DNA of 64,000 bases from Nonomuraea sp. NEAU-A123 (GTDB taxonomy: Bacteria; Actinomycetota; Actinomycetes; Streptosporangiales; Streptosporangiaceae): contig NZ_JAHFZZ010000003.1 of the NCBI RefSeq assembly GCF_018603905.1, positions 744,001 through 808,000 of the forward strand, in the 5' to 3' direction. This document shows positions 1 to 11,100 of the stretch, piece by piece; the first letter of the stretch is position 1; each line of letters starts with the position of its first letter. The notes under the pieces are model-generated. The model had not been told where the DNA came from. It saw only the letters and a list, made by a program, of their open reading frames with translations, and did not search any database. Position numbers and translations under genes: made by a program.

Positions 1-303
1 ATTTACCACATTCCTGGCGTGTCATTGGAAAGCCGGGGGAAGTCCCGCTCGCCTCTCCGGTGGAGACGATAAATTCCCGGCCCGACATCTTGGGGCCCCT
101 CTCCTCGTACAAGGCCGCATTCCTCGACATATCCGACGTATTCGTAATAAGTGCTGACATGTTGTGAAATGAGGTTTTGCCTATCGTCGGGAGACCGGGC
201 CGATCGCCGCGATTATCGTGGGACATGTTCAGCCGTATCGGCGTATCCCGGGGAAACCGAAACCGGCGCTCTCATCCGAATCCGTTTCAGGGAGTGATCT
301 CTG
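1..303. other. No gene seen; upstream region of the first gene
   Basis: I see no convincing coding frame here. Short open frames on both strands lack a ribosome binding site and have no family resemblance. The last 20 bases hold the ribosome binding site (AGGGAG, 289-294) of the following small secreted protein. Confidence 0.5.
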
Positions 304-564
304 ATGCTCAAGCGTCTGCTTCTCACCGCCTCCTTGGCGGTATCCACCCTCATCGTCACCGGAACGGCCACAACGCAGCCCGCCAGCGCCGCGGCAACAT
401 GCCAGCCAAGCGCCCAGCACGTCACCACCACGCCGCAGAGCGTGGCCAGGAAGTGCGAGTGGCGCTGGTGGCACAACAAGTGGTGCAAGTTCTGCTGGCG
501 GCACGGCCACTGGGAACGTGAGTGGTGTAAGAGCTGGGACCACGACCACGGCCACATGAGCTAG
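304..564 (+). CDS. Small secreted Cys/Trp/His-rich protein
   Basis: Seen: 86 residues with a signal peptide (Lys-Arg, then a Leu/Ser/Ala/Val core, and an Ala-rich cleavage region near residues 28-31). The mature part is rich in Trp, His, Cys and Lys, with WRWWHNKWCKFCWRH followed by a His/Asp tail (DHDHGH). The start is ATG 304 with AGGGAG nine bases upstream. No family is recognised. The clustered Cys and His residues would suit extracellular metal binding or disulfide formation, which is inference only. The gene stands alone; the next gene begins more than 360 bases downstream. Confidence 0.7.
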   Translation: MLKRLLLTASLAVSTLIVTGTATTQPASAAATCQPSAQHVTTTPQSVARKCEWRWWHNKWCKFCWRHGHWEREWCKSWDHDHGHMS

Positions 565-927
565 CCCCAGCCATCACAACCAGCGCACAACAGTCGCTCC
601 GCGTGGCCTGTCCGCGCGGGGCGATCTCCCATGCGACAAAACCCCGCACTATGATGCGCGGAAACCGGCGGTTTCCGCGGGTGACCGCTGAGCTGTCGGA
701 AGCCGCGAATAGTCCCGCCAAAGCGCTGCCATTTGGGCCCTCTCGCCGCCATGGCGGAAGGCGCGGCCGAGTGAGGCTCATCGCCGCAGCCGATCACCGC
801 CGGAGTCGTTATCGCGGCCGGTGATAGGGCTTGCTCGGATTGGGCGTTTCCGTCGGCCCGCCGAGCACGTTGACTGATAGTGATCAGTCGACGCATCTCG
901 CGTCACTCTCACCGTGAGGGGGTCGTG
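565..927. other. Intergenic, no gene seen; contains a 10-bp inverted repeat
   Basis: There is no supported coding frame. Bases 657-679 form a perfect inverted repeat: CGCGGAAACC at 657-666, GGC as loop, GGTTTCCGCG at 670-679. It could be a terminator stem for the small secreted protein gene, although no T-run follows, or an operator for the zinc-finger/desaturase pair downstream. Confidence 0.55.
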
Positions 928-1236
928 ATGACCCTGGACGCTGAAGACCTGGAAGTGGCCGCACGTGCCGCCCCGAATGGGCAGGCGCCGCGCTGTGACC
1001 ACGTCGACGGCCTGGTCGCGGAGCAGGGGTTGCCCGAATGCACTGAATGTCTGGTCCGCGGCTGGCCCTGGACGAGCCTGCTGGCCTGCCGGACCTGTGG
1101 ATGGGTGGCCTGCTCCGACGACTCGCCGGGTGGCCACGCCAAGGCGCACTACCAGGAGACCGACCACCCGGTGTTCACCTCGCTGGCGCCGGGCGAGACC
1201 TGGCGATGGTGCTACGTGCACAGACGGACCGTATGA
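928..1236 (+). CDS. UBP-type zinc finger domain protein
   Basis: 102 residues, essentially one ZnF-UBP module. Seen: CDH near residue 22, then CTEC, CRTCGWVAC, and spaced His residues (GGHAKAHYQETDHPVF), which make up the Cys/His zinc pattern of the family. In eukaryotes this fold binds ubiquitin C-termini; in actinobacteria it occurs as a stand-alone small protein of unknown role. The start is ATG 928 with GAGGGG six bases upstream; a GTG lies just before it. The gene is followed after 19 bases by a fatty acid desaturase, so co-transcription is likely, and such a finger may act as an accessory to the desaturase (inference). Confidence 0.8.
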   Translation: MTLDAEDLEVAARAAPNGQAPRCDHVDGLVAEQGLPECTECLVRGWPWTSLLACRTCGWVACSDDSPGGHAKAHYQETDHPVFTSLAPGETWRWCYVHRRTV

Positions 1237-1255
1237 GCGAGAAGAGACGAGACTC

Positions 1256-2257
1256 ATGACCATTTCCCAACAACCGGTGAGACACCGGCCGGAATACGAC
1301 GGCGAATCACCATTCCCCGGCGCGGATGAGCATGCCCAGGCCGGCCGGCTCCAGGTCGGGCTGACCGGGGCGATCGTGGTTGTGCCGTTCATCGCGCTCG
1401 GTGTCGCGATTTTCCTGGTCTGGGGCAACGGATTCGCGCTCACCGATCTGCTGCTGGCCGCGTTCTTCTACGTGGTGACCGGGCTCGGGGTGACCGTCGG
1501 GTTCCACCGGCTGCACACCCATGGGTCCTTCACCGCCCGGCCGTGGCTGCGGGTGGTCCTGGGAATCGCCGGGTCGATGAGTTTCCAGGGCAACATCATC
1601 GACTGGGTGGCGGTCCATCGCCGCCATCACGCCTACACCGACCGGCCGGGCGATCCGCACTCCCCTTACCGGTACGGCACCAGCCTGCGTGGGCAGCTTC
1701 GGGGGCTTGCCCACTCCCATCTCGGCTGGATGTTCACCAACGATGAGACGCCCGCCTCTCGGTACGCGCCCGACCTGCTGGACGACCCGGCGATGGTCAG
1801 GGTGGCGCGGGCCTTTCCCGCGCTGTGCGCGCTGTCGCTGGCGCTGCCGTTCCTGGCCGGCTGGGCGATCAGCGGCACCCTGTACGGCGCGCTGACCGCC
1901 TTCCTCTGGGCCGGGTTGATCCGCGTCGCCCTGCTGCAGCACGTCACCTGGAGCGTCAATTCGCTCTGCCATGTGATCGGCAGCAGACCGTTCAAGACCC
2001 GCCGCCACGACCGTTCGACGAACCTGTGGCCGCTGGCCCTGCTGTCGTTCGGCGAGAGCTGGCACAACGGCCACCACAGCGAGCCCACCTGCGCCCGCCA
2101 CGGCATGGAGCGCGGCCAGATCGACCCTTCGGCCGGCCTGATCCGCCTGTTCGAGCGGCTGGGCTGGGCCACGGACGTGCACTGGCCCGACCCCGAGCGC
2201 CTCGAACGACGCCGTTCCGGTCTCCCGCAACAAGCCCGCGCGCCGTCCGAAAGCTGA
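1256..2257 (+). CDS. Membrane fatty acid (acyl-CoA type) desaturase
   Basis: 333 residues. Seen: the three histidine boxes of membrane di-iron desaturases, HRLHTH (H-x4-H), HRRHHAY (HxxHH) and HNGHHSE (HxxHH), between hydrophobic segments near residues 35-85 and 185-225. The family introduces double bonds into acyl chains at the membrane using oxygen and an electron donor. I start at ATG 1256, which follows a GAGAAGAGACGAG purine run. A much longer open frame in the same phase begins at 965, but its extra part overlaps the zinc-finger gene and does not look like protein. Probably an operon with the upstream gene. Confidence 0.9.
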   Translation: MTISQQPVRHRPEYDGESPFPGADEHAQAGRLQVGLTGAIVVVPFIALGVAIFLVWGNGFALTDLLLAAFFYVVTGLGVTVGFHRLHTHGSFTARPWLRVVLGIAGSMSFQGNIIDWVAVHRRHHAYTDRPGDPHSPYRYGTSLRGQLRGLAHSHLGWMFTNDETPASRYAPDLLDDPAMVRVARAFPALCALSLALPFLAGWAISGTLYGALTAFLWAGLIRVALLQHVTWSVNSLCHVIGSRPFKTRRHDRSTNLWPLALLSFGESWHNGHHSEPTCARHGMERGQIDPSAGLIRLFERLGWATDVHWPDPERLERRRSGLPQQARAPSES

Positions 2258-2272
2258 TCGAGGATCGGGAAG

Positions 2273-2899
2273 TCAGGGAGATGTCTCCGCGGGGCTCATC
2301 GGTGCCAGGCCGAGCATTCGGGCGGTGAGCCGGTGCAGGTGGACGCGGAAGCGCGCCACGGTCCTTTCGCCCTCCGAGAAGCCGCCGGGGGGTGAGGGCA
2401 TCGTGGCGTAGCGCACGAAAACGATGGTGGTCCAGGCGATCGTTCGCACGCAGAGTTCGACATCGGCGTCAGAATCGAGCAGGCCCGCGTCGGCGATTCT
2501 GTTGAATACGGTGAAAACACTGTTGACCAGCGGCTCGTTGTAGATCTGCTCCAGGTCGCGCAGATCGGCGGCGTCGCCCAGCCATCGGTGCATCAGCAGA
2601 GCGGAGATGTCGGGGTTGTCCAGGCAGAAGTCCAGGTAGTCATCGATGAGCGCGTGGATGCTCGCCGCCGCCTGCGGCGCTCCCGACTCGTCGATGCGGG
2701 CGAGCGCACCCTCCAGGAGCGCCTTCTGCTCTGTGTAACCGCGCCCCATCACCGCCAGATACAGCTCCCGTTTGGAACCCGCGATCTCCATGACGGTGTC
2801 GATGTCCAGCTCGGCGGCCTCGGCGATCTGGGCCATCGTTGTCGCGTCGTATCCGAGGGCCGCGAACAATCGCGACGCGGCCGAGATGATCCTTTCCAC
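2273..2899 (-). CDS. TetR/AcrR family transcriptional regulator
   Basis: 208 residues. Seen: an N-terminal helix-turn-helix of TetR type (IISAASRLFAALGYDATTM, then AQIAEAAELDIDTVMEIAGSK, then RELYLAVM), followed by an all-helical ligand domain. The frame stays open far upstream, but GTG 2899 is chosen because it begins exactly at the usual TetR start and carries AAGGAGGGG a few bases upstream. It is divergent from the Gfo/Idh/MocA gene (starts 129 bases apart), which may be a target. Convergent with the desaturase, stop codons 15 bases apart. The ligand is unknown. Confidence 0.88.
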   Translation of the reverse strand: MERIISAASRLFAALGYDATTMAQIAEAAELDIDTVMEIAGSKRELYLAVMGRGYTEQKALLEGALARIDESGAPQAAASIHALIDDYLDFCLDNPDISALLMHRWLGDAADLRDLEQIYNEPLVNSVFTVFNRIADAGLLDSDADVELCVRTIAWTTIVFVRYATMPSPPGGFSEGERTVARFRVHLHRLTARMLGLAPMSPAETSP

Positions 2900-3028
2900 G
2901 CCCCTCCTTTCCGGAACACGTCGATTCGAGCCCCGGTACGCGTGGTCGGCTCCCCTTCCACTCCAACAGATCGGCTGCCAAGCCCCGGCAAAGCGACACG
3001 CCGGAAGGGGATCTGGCATCATGCGATC

Positions 3029-4003
3029 ATGCGAATCGGGATGCTCGGCGCAGCTCGGATCACCCCCACCGCGCTCATCAAGCCGGCCCGTGCCGTACCC
3101 GAGGTGGAGGTGGCCGCGGTCGCCGCCCGGGACCGGTCGCGGGCCGCGAAGTTCGCCGCCAAGCACGGCATCCCGTACGTCCACGACTCCTACGACGAAC
3201 TGGTCGCCGACCCCTCGCTGACCGCCGTCTACAACCCGCTGCCGAACGCGCTGCACGCGGAGTGGACTCTCAAGGCGATCGAGGCGGGCAAGCACGTGCT
3301 CTGCGAGAAGCCGTTCGCCTCCAACGCCGCCGAGGCACGGTCCGTCGCGGACGCCGCGGCGCAGTCCGGCGTGGTGGTCATGGAGGCGTTCCACTACCGC
3401 TACCACCCGCTGATGGAACGGGCTCTCGAGATCGTCGGCACCCAACTCGGCGAGGTCCGGCATGTCGAGACCTGGATGTGCTTTCCGCTGCCCAGGTTCT
3501 CCGACATCCGCTACTCGCTGAAGCTCGGCGGGGGCGCGCTCATGGACGCGGGCTGCTACGCGGTGCACTGCCTGCGGACGCTCGGGCCGGGCGAGCCCTC
3601 GGTCGTGGCCGCGGCGGCACTCACGCAGTCTCCGGGGGTCGATCGTGCGATGGCCGCCGACCTGCGGTTCCCCACCGGCGCGACCGGGCGGATCCACGCC
3701 TCCATGTGGTCGGGACAGTTGCTCAAGATCGCCGCGCGGGTCGAAGGCGAACGCGGGTCACTGCACATCACGAACTTCGTCGCCCCGCAGGTCTTCCACC
3801 GCATGACCGTGACCGTCGACGGCGTGCGGCGCCGCGAGCGCGTCGCGGGCGACCCGACGTACACCTGCCAGCTCCGCGCCTTCGCGGCAGCGGTACGCCA
3901 GGGCACCCCGCCGCTGACCCCACCGGCCGACTCCGTCGCCAACATGACGATCATCGACGACATTTATCGCAAGTCGGGACTTCCTCTCCGCGGCACCGTG
4001 TAG
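3029..4003 (+). CDS. Gfo/Idh/MocA family oxidoreductase
   Basis: 324 residues. Seen: an N-terminal Rossmann segment (RIGMLGAARI), the EKPFA motif near residue 96 (CEKPFASNAAEA), which supplies the catalytic Lys typical of the family, and the C-terminal alpha/beta domain with GGGALMDAGCYAVH. Members are NAD(P)-dependent sugar, inositol or trans-dihydrodiol dehydrogenases; the substrate cannot be read from sequence. The start is ATG 3029; another ATG at 3021 is out of frame. The ribosome binding site is weak (GGAAGGGG is about 18 bases upstream). Divergent from the TetR gene. Confidence 0.88.
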   Translation: MRIGMLGAARITPTALIKPARAVPEVEVAAVAARDRSRAAKFAAKHGIPYVHDSYDELVADPSLTAVYNPLPNALHAEWTLKAIEAGKHVLCEKPFASNAAEARSVADAAAQSGVVVMEAFHYRYHPLMERALEIVGTQLGEVRHVETWMCFPLPRFSDIRYSLKLGGGALMDAGCYAVHCLRTLGPGEPSVVAAAALTQSPGVDRAMAADLRFPTGATGRIHASMWSGQLLKIAARVEGERGSLHITNFVAPQVFHRMTVTVDGVRRRERVAGDPTYTCQLRAFAAAVRQGTPPLTPPADSVANMTIIDDIYRKSGLPLRGTV

Positions 4004-4088
4004 CGGCACCGTGTAATCGAGGGCTCATAACCGGGTGCCGGGGCCGAGACCAGCGCGACCCGCCCACGAGCCCTACGGGTGACCATTC

Positions 4089-4117
4089 TTGACACTTGAA
4101 GTAATCGTCCAAATACT
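4089..4117 (+). promoter_or_regulatory. Predicted sigma-70 type promoter of the first surface-locus operon
   Basis: TTGACA at 4089-4094 and AATACT at 4112-4117 are separated by 17 bases. This places transcription start near 4124, about 33 bases before ATG 4157. It is the only consensus -35 I noticed in this intergenic region. Confidence 0.5.
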
Positions 4118-4156
4118 GTGCGCAAATGATCACTGTGCGTAGCGAGGACGGCGCGG

Positions 4157-5140
4157 ATGGAAACCGTTCGACTCGGGGCCGGTGACACGGTGAACGGTGT
4201 CGTGTCTCGTCCGCTGCGGCAGGTCCTGGGCGCTGTCCTGGCTGTCCTCGGCCTTCTGTGGGCACAATGTCCGGCCGTCTTCGCCGGGACACAGCCGCCC
4301 ACGCCGGGTTTCTCGCTGCAGGTGAGCCCGACGCGCCTGGTCGTCCCCGCCGGCACGATCTCCACTGCCCAGCACTTCGAGGTGCGCAACGGAGGGCGGT
4401 CATCGTACGACGTGACGGTCGAGAAGGCCGACTTCGTCACCGACGAGCACGGCGCGATGAACTTCCAGCCCCAGGCCCCCTATGCCGCGGCGTCCTGGGT
4501 GAGCGTCCGGCCGGCCCACTTTCGGCTGGTGGCCGGTGCGACGAAGACGGTGACGATGCGGATCGCCATGCCCGACGAGCCGGAGCCGGGTGACCACCAA
4601 CTCGCCCTGATCTTCAAGGTCCCGGCCGGCCGGAACGCGGACAACATCAGGATCAACCGTGGGATCGCCGCGCCGGTGTTCATCACCGTCCCGGGCCCCA
4701 TCGACAGTTCGGTCGAGGTGACGGATCTGCGAGCACCCGGCTTCGTCATGCACGGACCCGTACCGATCACTACGAAGATCCATGATCTCGGCACGGTGCA
4801 TCACGACTTCCGGGGCAGCGGGCGACTGCGGGTGCGGATCGGCAGTGAGGAGATCGCGTTCCCGGACTTCACCGTGCTGCGCGGTGCGACCCGCGAGGTC
4901 ACCACCAACTGGGACCCCCCGCTGATGTGCATCTGTCACGCGACCGTTTCCATTGTCGGCGCCGGTGGGCAGACGCACGGCGTCACCGTGCGGATCATCA
5001 CCTTCCCCGTGCACCTTCTGGGGATCCTGCTTGCCACGATCGCGATGATTCTGCTGCTCGGCTGGTTCGTGCGGCGGCGATATCGGGCCAAGGTGCGCGC
5101 GGCGGCCGCCGCCCTCTACAGGGACGGTCCCCATGCCTGA
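4157..5140 (+). CDS. DUF916-like secreted protein with C-terminal membrane anchor
   Basis: 327 residues. Seen: an N-terminal hydrophobic signal segment (VLGAVLAVLGLLWAQCPAVFA), then an immunoglobulin-like beta region that opens with SLQVSPTRLVVPAGTISTAQ, a second beta domain, and near residues 290-308 a transmembrane helix (LLGILLATIAMILLLGWFV) followed by an Arg/Lys stop-transfer tail. This is the architecture of the DUF916/DUF3324 proteins that accompany WxL surface proteins in Firmicutes. The start is ATG 4157 with GAGGA upstream. The 3' end overlaps the giant surface-protein gene by 8 bases, so the two are translationally linked. Family assignment is by architecture, not by a profile search. 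Confidence 0.7.
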   Translation: METVRLGAGDTVNGVVSRPLRQVLGAVLAVLGLLWAQCPAVFAGTQPPTPGFSLQVSPTRLVVPAGTISTAQHFEVRNGGRSSYDVTVEKADFVTDEHGAMNFQPQAPYAAASWVSVRPAHFRLVAGATKTVTMRIAMPDEPEPGDHQLALIFKVPAGRNADNIRINRGIAAPVFITVPGPIDSSVEVTDLRAPGFVMHGPVPITTKIHDLGTVHHDFRGSGRLRVRIGSEEIAFPDFTVLRGATREVTTNWDPPLMCICHATVSIVGAGGQTHGVTVRIITFPVHLLGILLATIAMILLLGWFVRRRYRAKVRAAAAALYRDGPHA

Positions 5141-8100
5141 GCAACAGGTCTCCGCTGCCGGATCCGCGCCGCGAAGGTCGCGGGCGTGGGCGCCCCGAGT
5201 CCGCCGTCTGATCAGCCGAGTCGCGCTCGCGGGCATGCTCGGCGCCACCTTGGTCGTGTTCCCATCGCATACGGTCGCGTACGCGGCCGGTACCACGCTG
5301 TTCGACCAGCCCTTCAAGAGCACCACGATAAATGCCGCTTATCCGGTGAACCTGCCGGCGCTGCCGGCCGGCTCGGGCGGGACGAATGTCGTGTGCCTGA
5401 CCGCGAGGAACAACTTCAGCACCGGTTTGCACTCGTGCTCGACCAACACCGACTCTTCCGGATTCGGCGCGCTACGCCTTACCGCCGCGACGGTCTCTCA
5501 GGAGGGCGGCCTGTTCGGAGCCACCAGCGTGCCCACGTCGCAAGGCCTGGACGTGACGTTCAACTCCTACCAGTACGCAGGCAACGCGGCCGACGGGATC
5601 GCTTTCGTGGTGGCCGCGGCGGACCCGGCGAACCCGCTGCCACCGGCCACCATCGGGCAGCGTGGCGGGTCACTGGGCTACTCCTCCACCAAGCTCGGAA
5701 ACCTCCCCGGTCTGGCGAACGCCTACATCGGGGTCGGGCTCGATGTGTACGGGAACTTCAGCAACACCGACAGCGAGGGAAGCACCTGCAGCGATCCTCC
5801 CTACATCGGCGGGCTGGTGCCCGGGCAGGTGGTCGTCCGCGGTCCAGGAAAGGGCACCACCGGCTACTGCGCGATCAACAGCACCGCGACCACCACTCTC
5901 TCTCCCCCGCTCGCACTCCATTCGAGCTCAAGCGTTCGGAGCGCTGCTCTGGTGCCGGTCGAGGTGGTCATCAACCCCACGACTGCGAGCTTTGTCACGG
6001 CTTCGGGCATCACGGTCGCCGCCGGCACCTACAAGGTGGTGTTCACCCCGATCGGCGGCACACCGAAGACACTCCAGGGCACTCTGCCCGTGGTCCCGCC
6101 GACGTTGTACCCCTCGTCGACCTGGCTCAACGCCAACGGCATTCCCCGTCAGCTCTCGTTCGGCTGGGTGGGCTCCACCGGAGGGTTGACCGACTTTCAC
6201 GAGATCGACAACGCCAAGGTGGTCAGCTTCAACACCGTTCCGAGCCTGAACGTGACCGAGACCAGCTACAACGGCTCCTCGCCCCAGCCCGGTGGCCCGG
6301 TGACCTACACCGTGGTCGCCAGTGTGGCGGCCTCGGGCAGCAGTGAGACGGGTCCGATCTCGGTCACCGAGACGCTGCCGGCCGGGGTCGTCCCGGTAGG
6401 GGCGTTCGGGACGGGCTGGGTGTGCGGGTCTCCCGTCGGGCAGCAGATCACCTGCACCAACAGCAACACCCCCTTCGCCGCAGGGGCCGTCCTGCCGGCC
6501 ATCACCGTCGTCGGTATCGTCACCGGCGGCAGTGTGACGCCCGCGCTGGTCCAGTCGTCGTCCACCGCCACGGCCTCGTCGAACGACGCCAACCCCGGCA
6601 TCGCGACCACCACGACCGTCGGGACGATTCCAGCCGCCCCGTCCGGCATCACCCTCACTCCCGCCACCGGCACGATCGCCGGCGGGAACGCCGTCACGGT
6701 CAGTGGCAGCAATCTCATCGGCGCGAACGCGATCGAGATCGGCACCACCGCCGAGCAACAGGCAGGCACACCAGTCGTTCTGCTGCCCTGCGCCGCCGGG
6801 CCCGCGGCAGGATGTTTCACCGACAACGGCAACGGCACGCTCACCATCTCCTCGATGCCGGCTCGGGCCTCGGCCACCACGGTGACCGTGACGGTCGTGA
6901 CCGACGGTGTCGCCGGAGCGGCGAACTACGTCTACACCGCCAAACCGGCCACCCCGGCCGCTCCCACGGCCACCGCCGGTGCCGGCAGTGCCACCGTGAC
7001 CTGGGTGGCTCCGGCCAGCAACGGCAATGCCATCACCGGATACCTCGTGACGCCCTACCGCAACGGGGTCGCCCAGACGGTGCAGTCCTTCGACGCATCC
7101 ACCTTGACCCGGACGCTGACCGGATTGACCGTCGGGGCGTCCTACACCTTCACCGTCGCGGCGGTGAACGCGATCGGCACCGGCACGGCCAGCCCGCAGT
7201 CCAACGCGGTGGTCCCGTACGCCGTGCCGGGTCAGCCCACCATCACCGCCGCCACCGCAGGGGACTCGTCGGCCACGCTGACCTGGACGGCCCCCGCCGA
7301 CGGCGGAAGCCCCATCACCGGATACATCATCACGCCCTACATCGGCGCCGTGGCTCAGACACCCCAGTCCTTCACCGGCACCGGGACCACCCAGACCGCC
7401 ACCGGTCTGACGCCCGGCGTCGCTTACACCTTCACCGTCACCGCCCAGAACCTGGCGGGGCTCGGCCCACCGTCGGCGCACTCGACCGTGGTCACCCCGA
7501 ACGCCTCGCCGACGTTGACCTTCCCGCCGCCGCCGGCCGGGCAAGTGGGGATCGCCTACAGTGACCAGCTCACTATGAGCGGGGGTACGGGGCCGTTCGT
7601 CTGGTCGGTCAGTGTGGGCAGTCTGCCGCCCGGTCTCACTCTCAATGCCGCCACTGGATTGCTGTCCGGTACGCCGACGACGGCGGGAAGTTACCCGTTC
7701 ACCGTCAAGGTCACGGACGCGAACAACCAGTTCGACACCAGGGCGGCGACCCTCGTCATCGCCGCCAGCCCGACGTTGACCTTCCCCCCGCCACCTGCTG
7801 GGCAGGTCGGGGTCGCCTACAGTGACCAGCTCACTATGAGCGGGGGTACGGGGCCGTTCGTCTGGTCGGTCAGTGTGGGCAGTCTGCCGCCCGGTCTCAC
7901 TCTCAATGCCGCCACCGGCTTGCTGTCGGGTACGCCGACGACGGGGGGCAGCTACCCCTTCACCGTCAGGGTCACCGACGCCAACAACCAGAGCGACACC
8001 AGGGCGGCGACCCTCGTCATCGGAGTCGGACCCGTGATCATCACCAAGACGGCCGACACGACGGCGGCGGCGCCGGGGACGACCGTCCACTACACGGTCA

Positions 8101-11100
8101 CCGTCCACAACACCGGCACGGGTCCGTTCAACGGGGTCACCTTCACCGATCCGCTGACGGGTGCGCTGGACGATGCCACGTACAACGGCGACGTCGCCGC
8201 GACCTCGGGGACGCCCGGCTTCACCAGCCCGAACGTGACCTGGAGCGGCAACCTGGCGGCCGGCGCCACGGCGACGATCACCTACTCGATGACCGTCAAG
8301 CCCGTGGGCTCGGGTGAAGGCTTCCTGGTCAACACCGTCACCTCCACCACCCTCGGTGCCAACTGCGCGGCGGGCGTCACCGACGCCAGATGCACGGTAA
8401 CGGTCAACCTGCTCGCCATGACGATCACCAAGACCGCGGACGTAGCCACGGCGACGCCAGGTGAGACCGTGCATTACACCATCACAGTCATCAACAGCGG
8501 CAAGGCCGCGTACACGGCGGCGACGTTCTCCGACTCATTGTCGAACGTGCTCGATGACGCGGTCTACAACTCCGATGTGTCCGCGACGTCGGGCACGGTC
8601 TCGTTCACGAGCCCGACGTTGACGTGGAGCGGGAACCTGTCGGCCGGTGGATCCGTCACGGTCACCTATTCGGTGACGGTGAAGTCCCCGGACACGGGTG
8701 ACAAGAGCCTGACCAACACGGTGATCTCGGCCAGTGCGGGCAGCAACTGCCCGTCAGGGGGGAGCGACCCCCGCTGTACGGCGGTCGTCACCGCATTGAT
8801 CCCCCAGCTGACGATCACCAGCTCGACCGATGTGAGCACCACCGTTCCGACCGGTGTGGTGCGTTACACGGTGCTGGTCACCAACACCGGACAGACGCCG
8901 TATACGAATGCGAGCTTCACCTTCATTCTCGCGGGTGCTCTGGACAACGCGACCTACAACGGTGACGCCACTGTCAGCTCCGGCGGCCTGAACTTCAACC
9001 TGGACGGTTCGGTCACCTGGACCGGTGATGTGGCGATCGGGGCCACGGTGACGCTGACCGCGTCGCTGACGGTCAACAACCCCCACACCGGGGGCAACAC
9101 GATGACCAGCTCCATCACCTCGGCGACTCCGGGCAACACCTGCCCGGTCGGCGGCACCAACCCGGCCTGCACCACCACTGTCACCATCCTCGATCCGCAG
9201 CTGAGCATCACGACGACGGCGGACGTGGCCACGATCAAACCCGGCGAGACGGTCACGTACACGGTCGCCATCGCCAACACCGGTCCCACCGCCTACACCG
9301 GTGCGAGCGTCACCGACTCCCTGGTCAGAGTGCTGCCCGACGCCGTCTACAACAACGACGCCACCGCGACCACCGGCACCCTCAGCTACACCAGCCCCGA
9401 CCTGACCTGGACCGGAGACCTGGCCATCGGAGCCTCGGCCACCATCACCTACACCGTCACCGTCAAGAACCCCGACCCCGGCGACAAGATTCTCACCAAC
9501 ACCACCACCTCGACCGCGCTGGGCAACAACTGCCCCACCGGGGGCACCGCCCCGGCCTGCACCGCCACCGTCATCGTCCTCGTCCCGGCCCTCACCATCA
9601 CCAAGACCACGGACACCGCGACCGTCGTGACCGGTGGCACCGTCCACTACACCGTCACCGTCGTCAACTCCGGCCAGACTCCCTACACCGGGGCCACGTT
9701 CACCGACTCCCTGACCGAGCTGCTGGACGACGCCACCTACAACGCCGACGCGTCCGCGACCTCAGGCGCGGTGTCCTACGCCGATCCCACCTTGACGTGG
9801 ACCGGGAATCTGGCGGTAGGAGCCAGCGCGACCATCACCTACACCGTCACCGTCCACACCCCCGACGACGGAGACCAGCTGCTCACCAACACCGCCGTCT
9901 CGGCCACCGCCGGCAACAACTGCCCGGCCGGCGGCCAGGACGCTCGCTGCACGGTCACGGTCAGGCTCTCCCGGCTGCTGCTCACCCAGAGCTACGAGGA
10001 GTCCAGTACGACACCGGGGTCGGTGGTGCATCTGTCCGCCACGTTCATCAACACCGGGCAGACCCCGTACACCGGGATCAGCGTCTCCGCCGGCACCGCG
10101 GGCACGATCGACGACGCCATCCCCAACGGTGACCAGGTCGCCAGCTCGGGCACGCTGGTGCTGAACGCCAGCAGCATCACCTGGACCGGAAGCATCCCCG
10201 TCGGCGGCGTCGTCACCATCACCGGCACCCTCACCGTGCGGAACCCCGATCCCGGGAACAAGGTTCTCACCGGAACTCTCGTGTCCGCCGCCCCGGGCAG
10301 CAACTGCCCGTCCGGTGGGACCGACCCCCTGTGCACCGCCCGCCTGAACGTGCTCCTGCCCGCTCTGACCATCACCAAGACCAAGACCGTCTCCGAGCAG
10401 GTTCCCGGCGGGGTCGTCGGCTACTCGGTCATCGTCCACAACACGGGACAGACCGACTACACCGGTGCGACCGTGACCGACAGCCTGTCCGGGGTGCTCG
10501 ACGACGCGACCTACAACGCCGACGCCACCGCCACCAGCGGCGCCGTCTCCTATGCCGCGCCTGTCCTGACCTGGGTCGGCGACCTGGCGGTAGGAGCCAC
10601 CGCGACCATTACCTACAGCGTCACCGTGCTCGACCCGGACCCAGGGGACAAGCTGCTGACCAACCCCGTTGCCTCCAGCGCCGTGGGCAGCACCTGCCCG
10701 CCCGGCAGCGGCAACCCGGCCTGTTCGGCGAGCGTGGTCGTCCTCACCCCGGCCCTGGACATCGTCAAGACCGCTGACCGGACGACCGCGCTGGCCGGCT
10801 CCACCGTCACCTACACGATCACGGTCACCAACACCGGGCAGATCCCGTACACCGGTGCCACCCTGACCGATGATCTGTCCGGGGTGCTCGACGACGCCGC
10901 GTACGGCAACGACGTCACCGCCACCTCTGGGACCGTCGGCTACACCGCACCGAATGTGACCTGGACCGGGGACCTGGCCATCGGTGCGACCGCGACCCTT
11001 ACGTACACGATCGTCGTCGACAACCCCGTCCTCGGTGACCGCAGTCTGGTCAACGCGATCACCTCGCCCACGTCCGGCAGCGACTGCTCGGCGGCGTCTC

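Noticed and set aside
965..1255. Upstream extension of the desaturase frame
   Set aside because: It overlaps the zinc-finger gene in another phase and is Arg/Thr-rich; the ATG at 1256 with purine-rich upstream sequence fits family starts.
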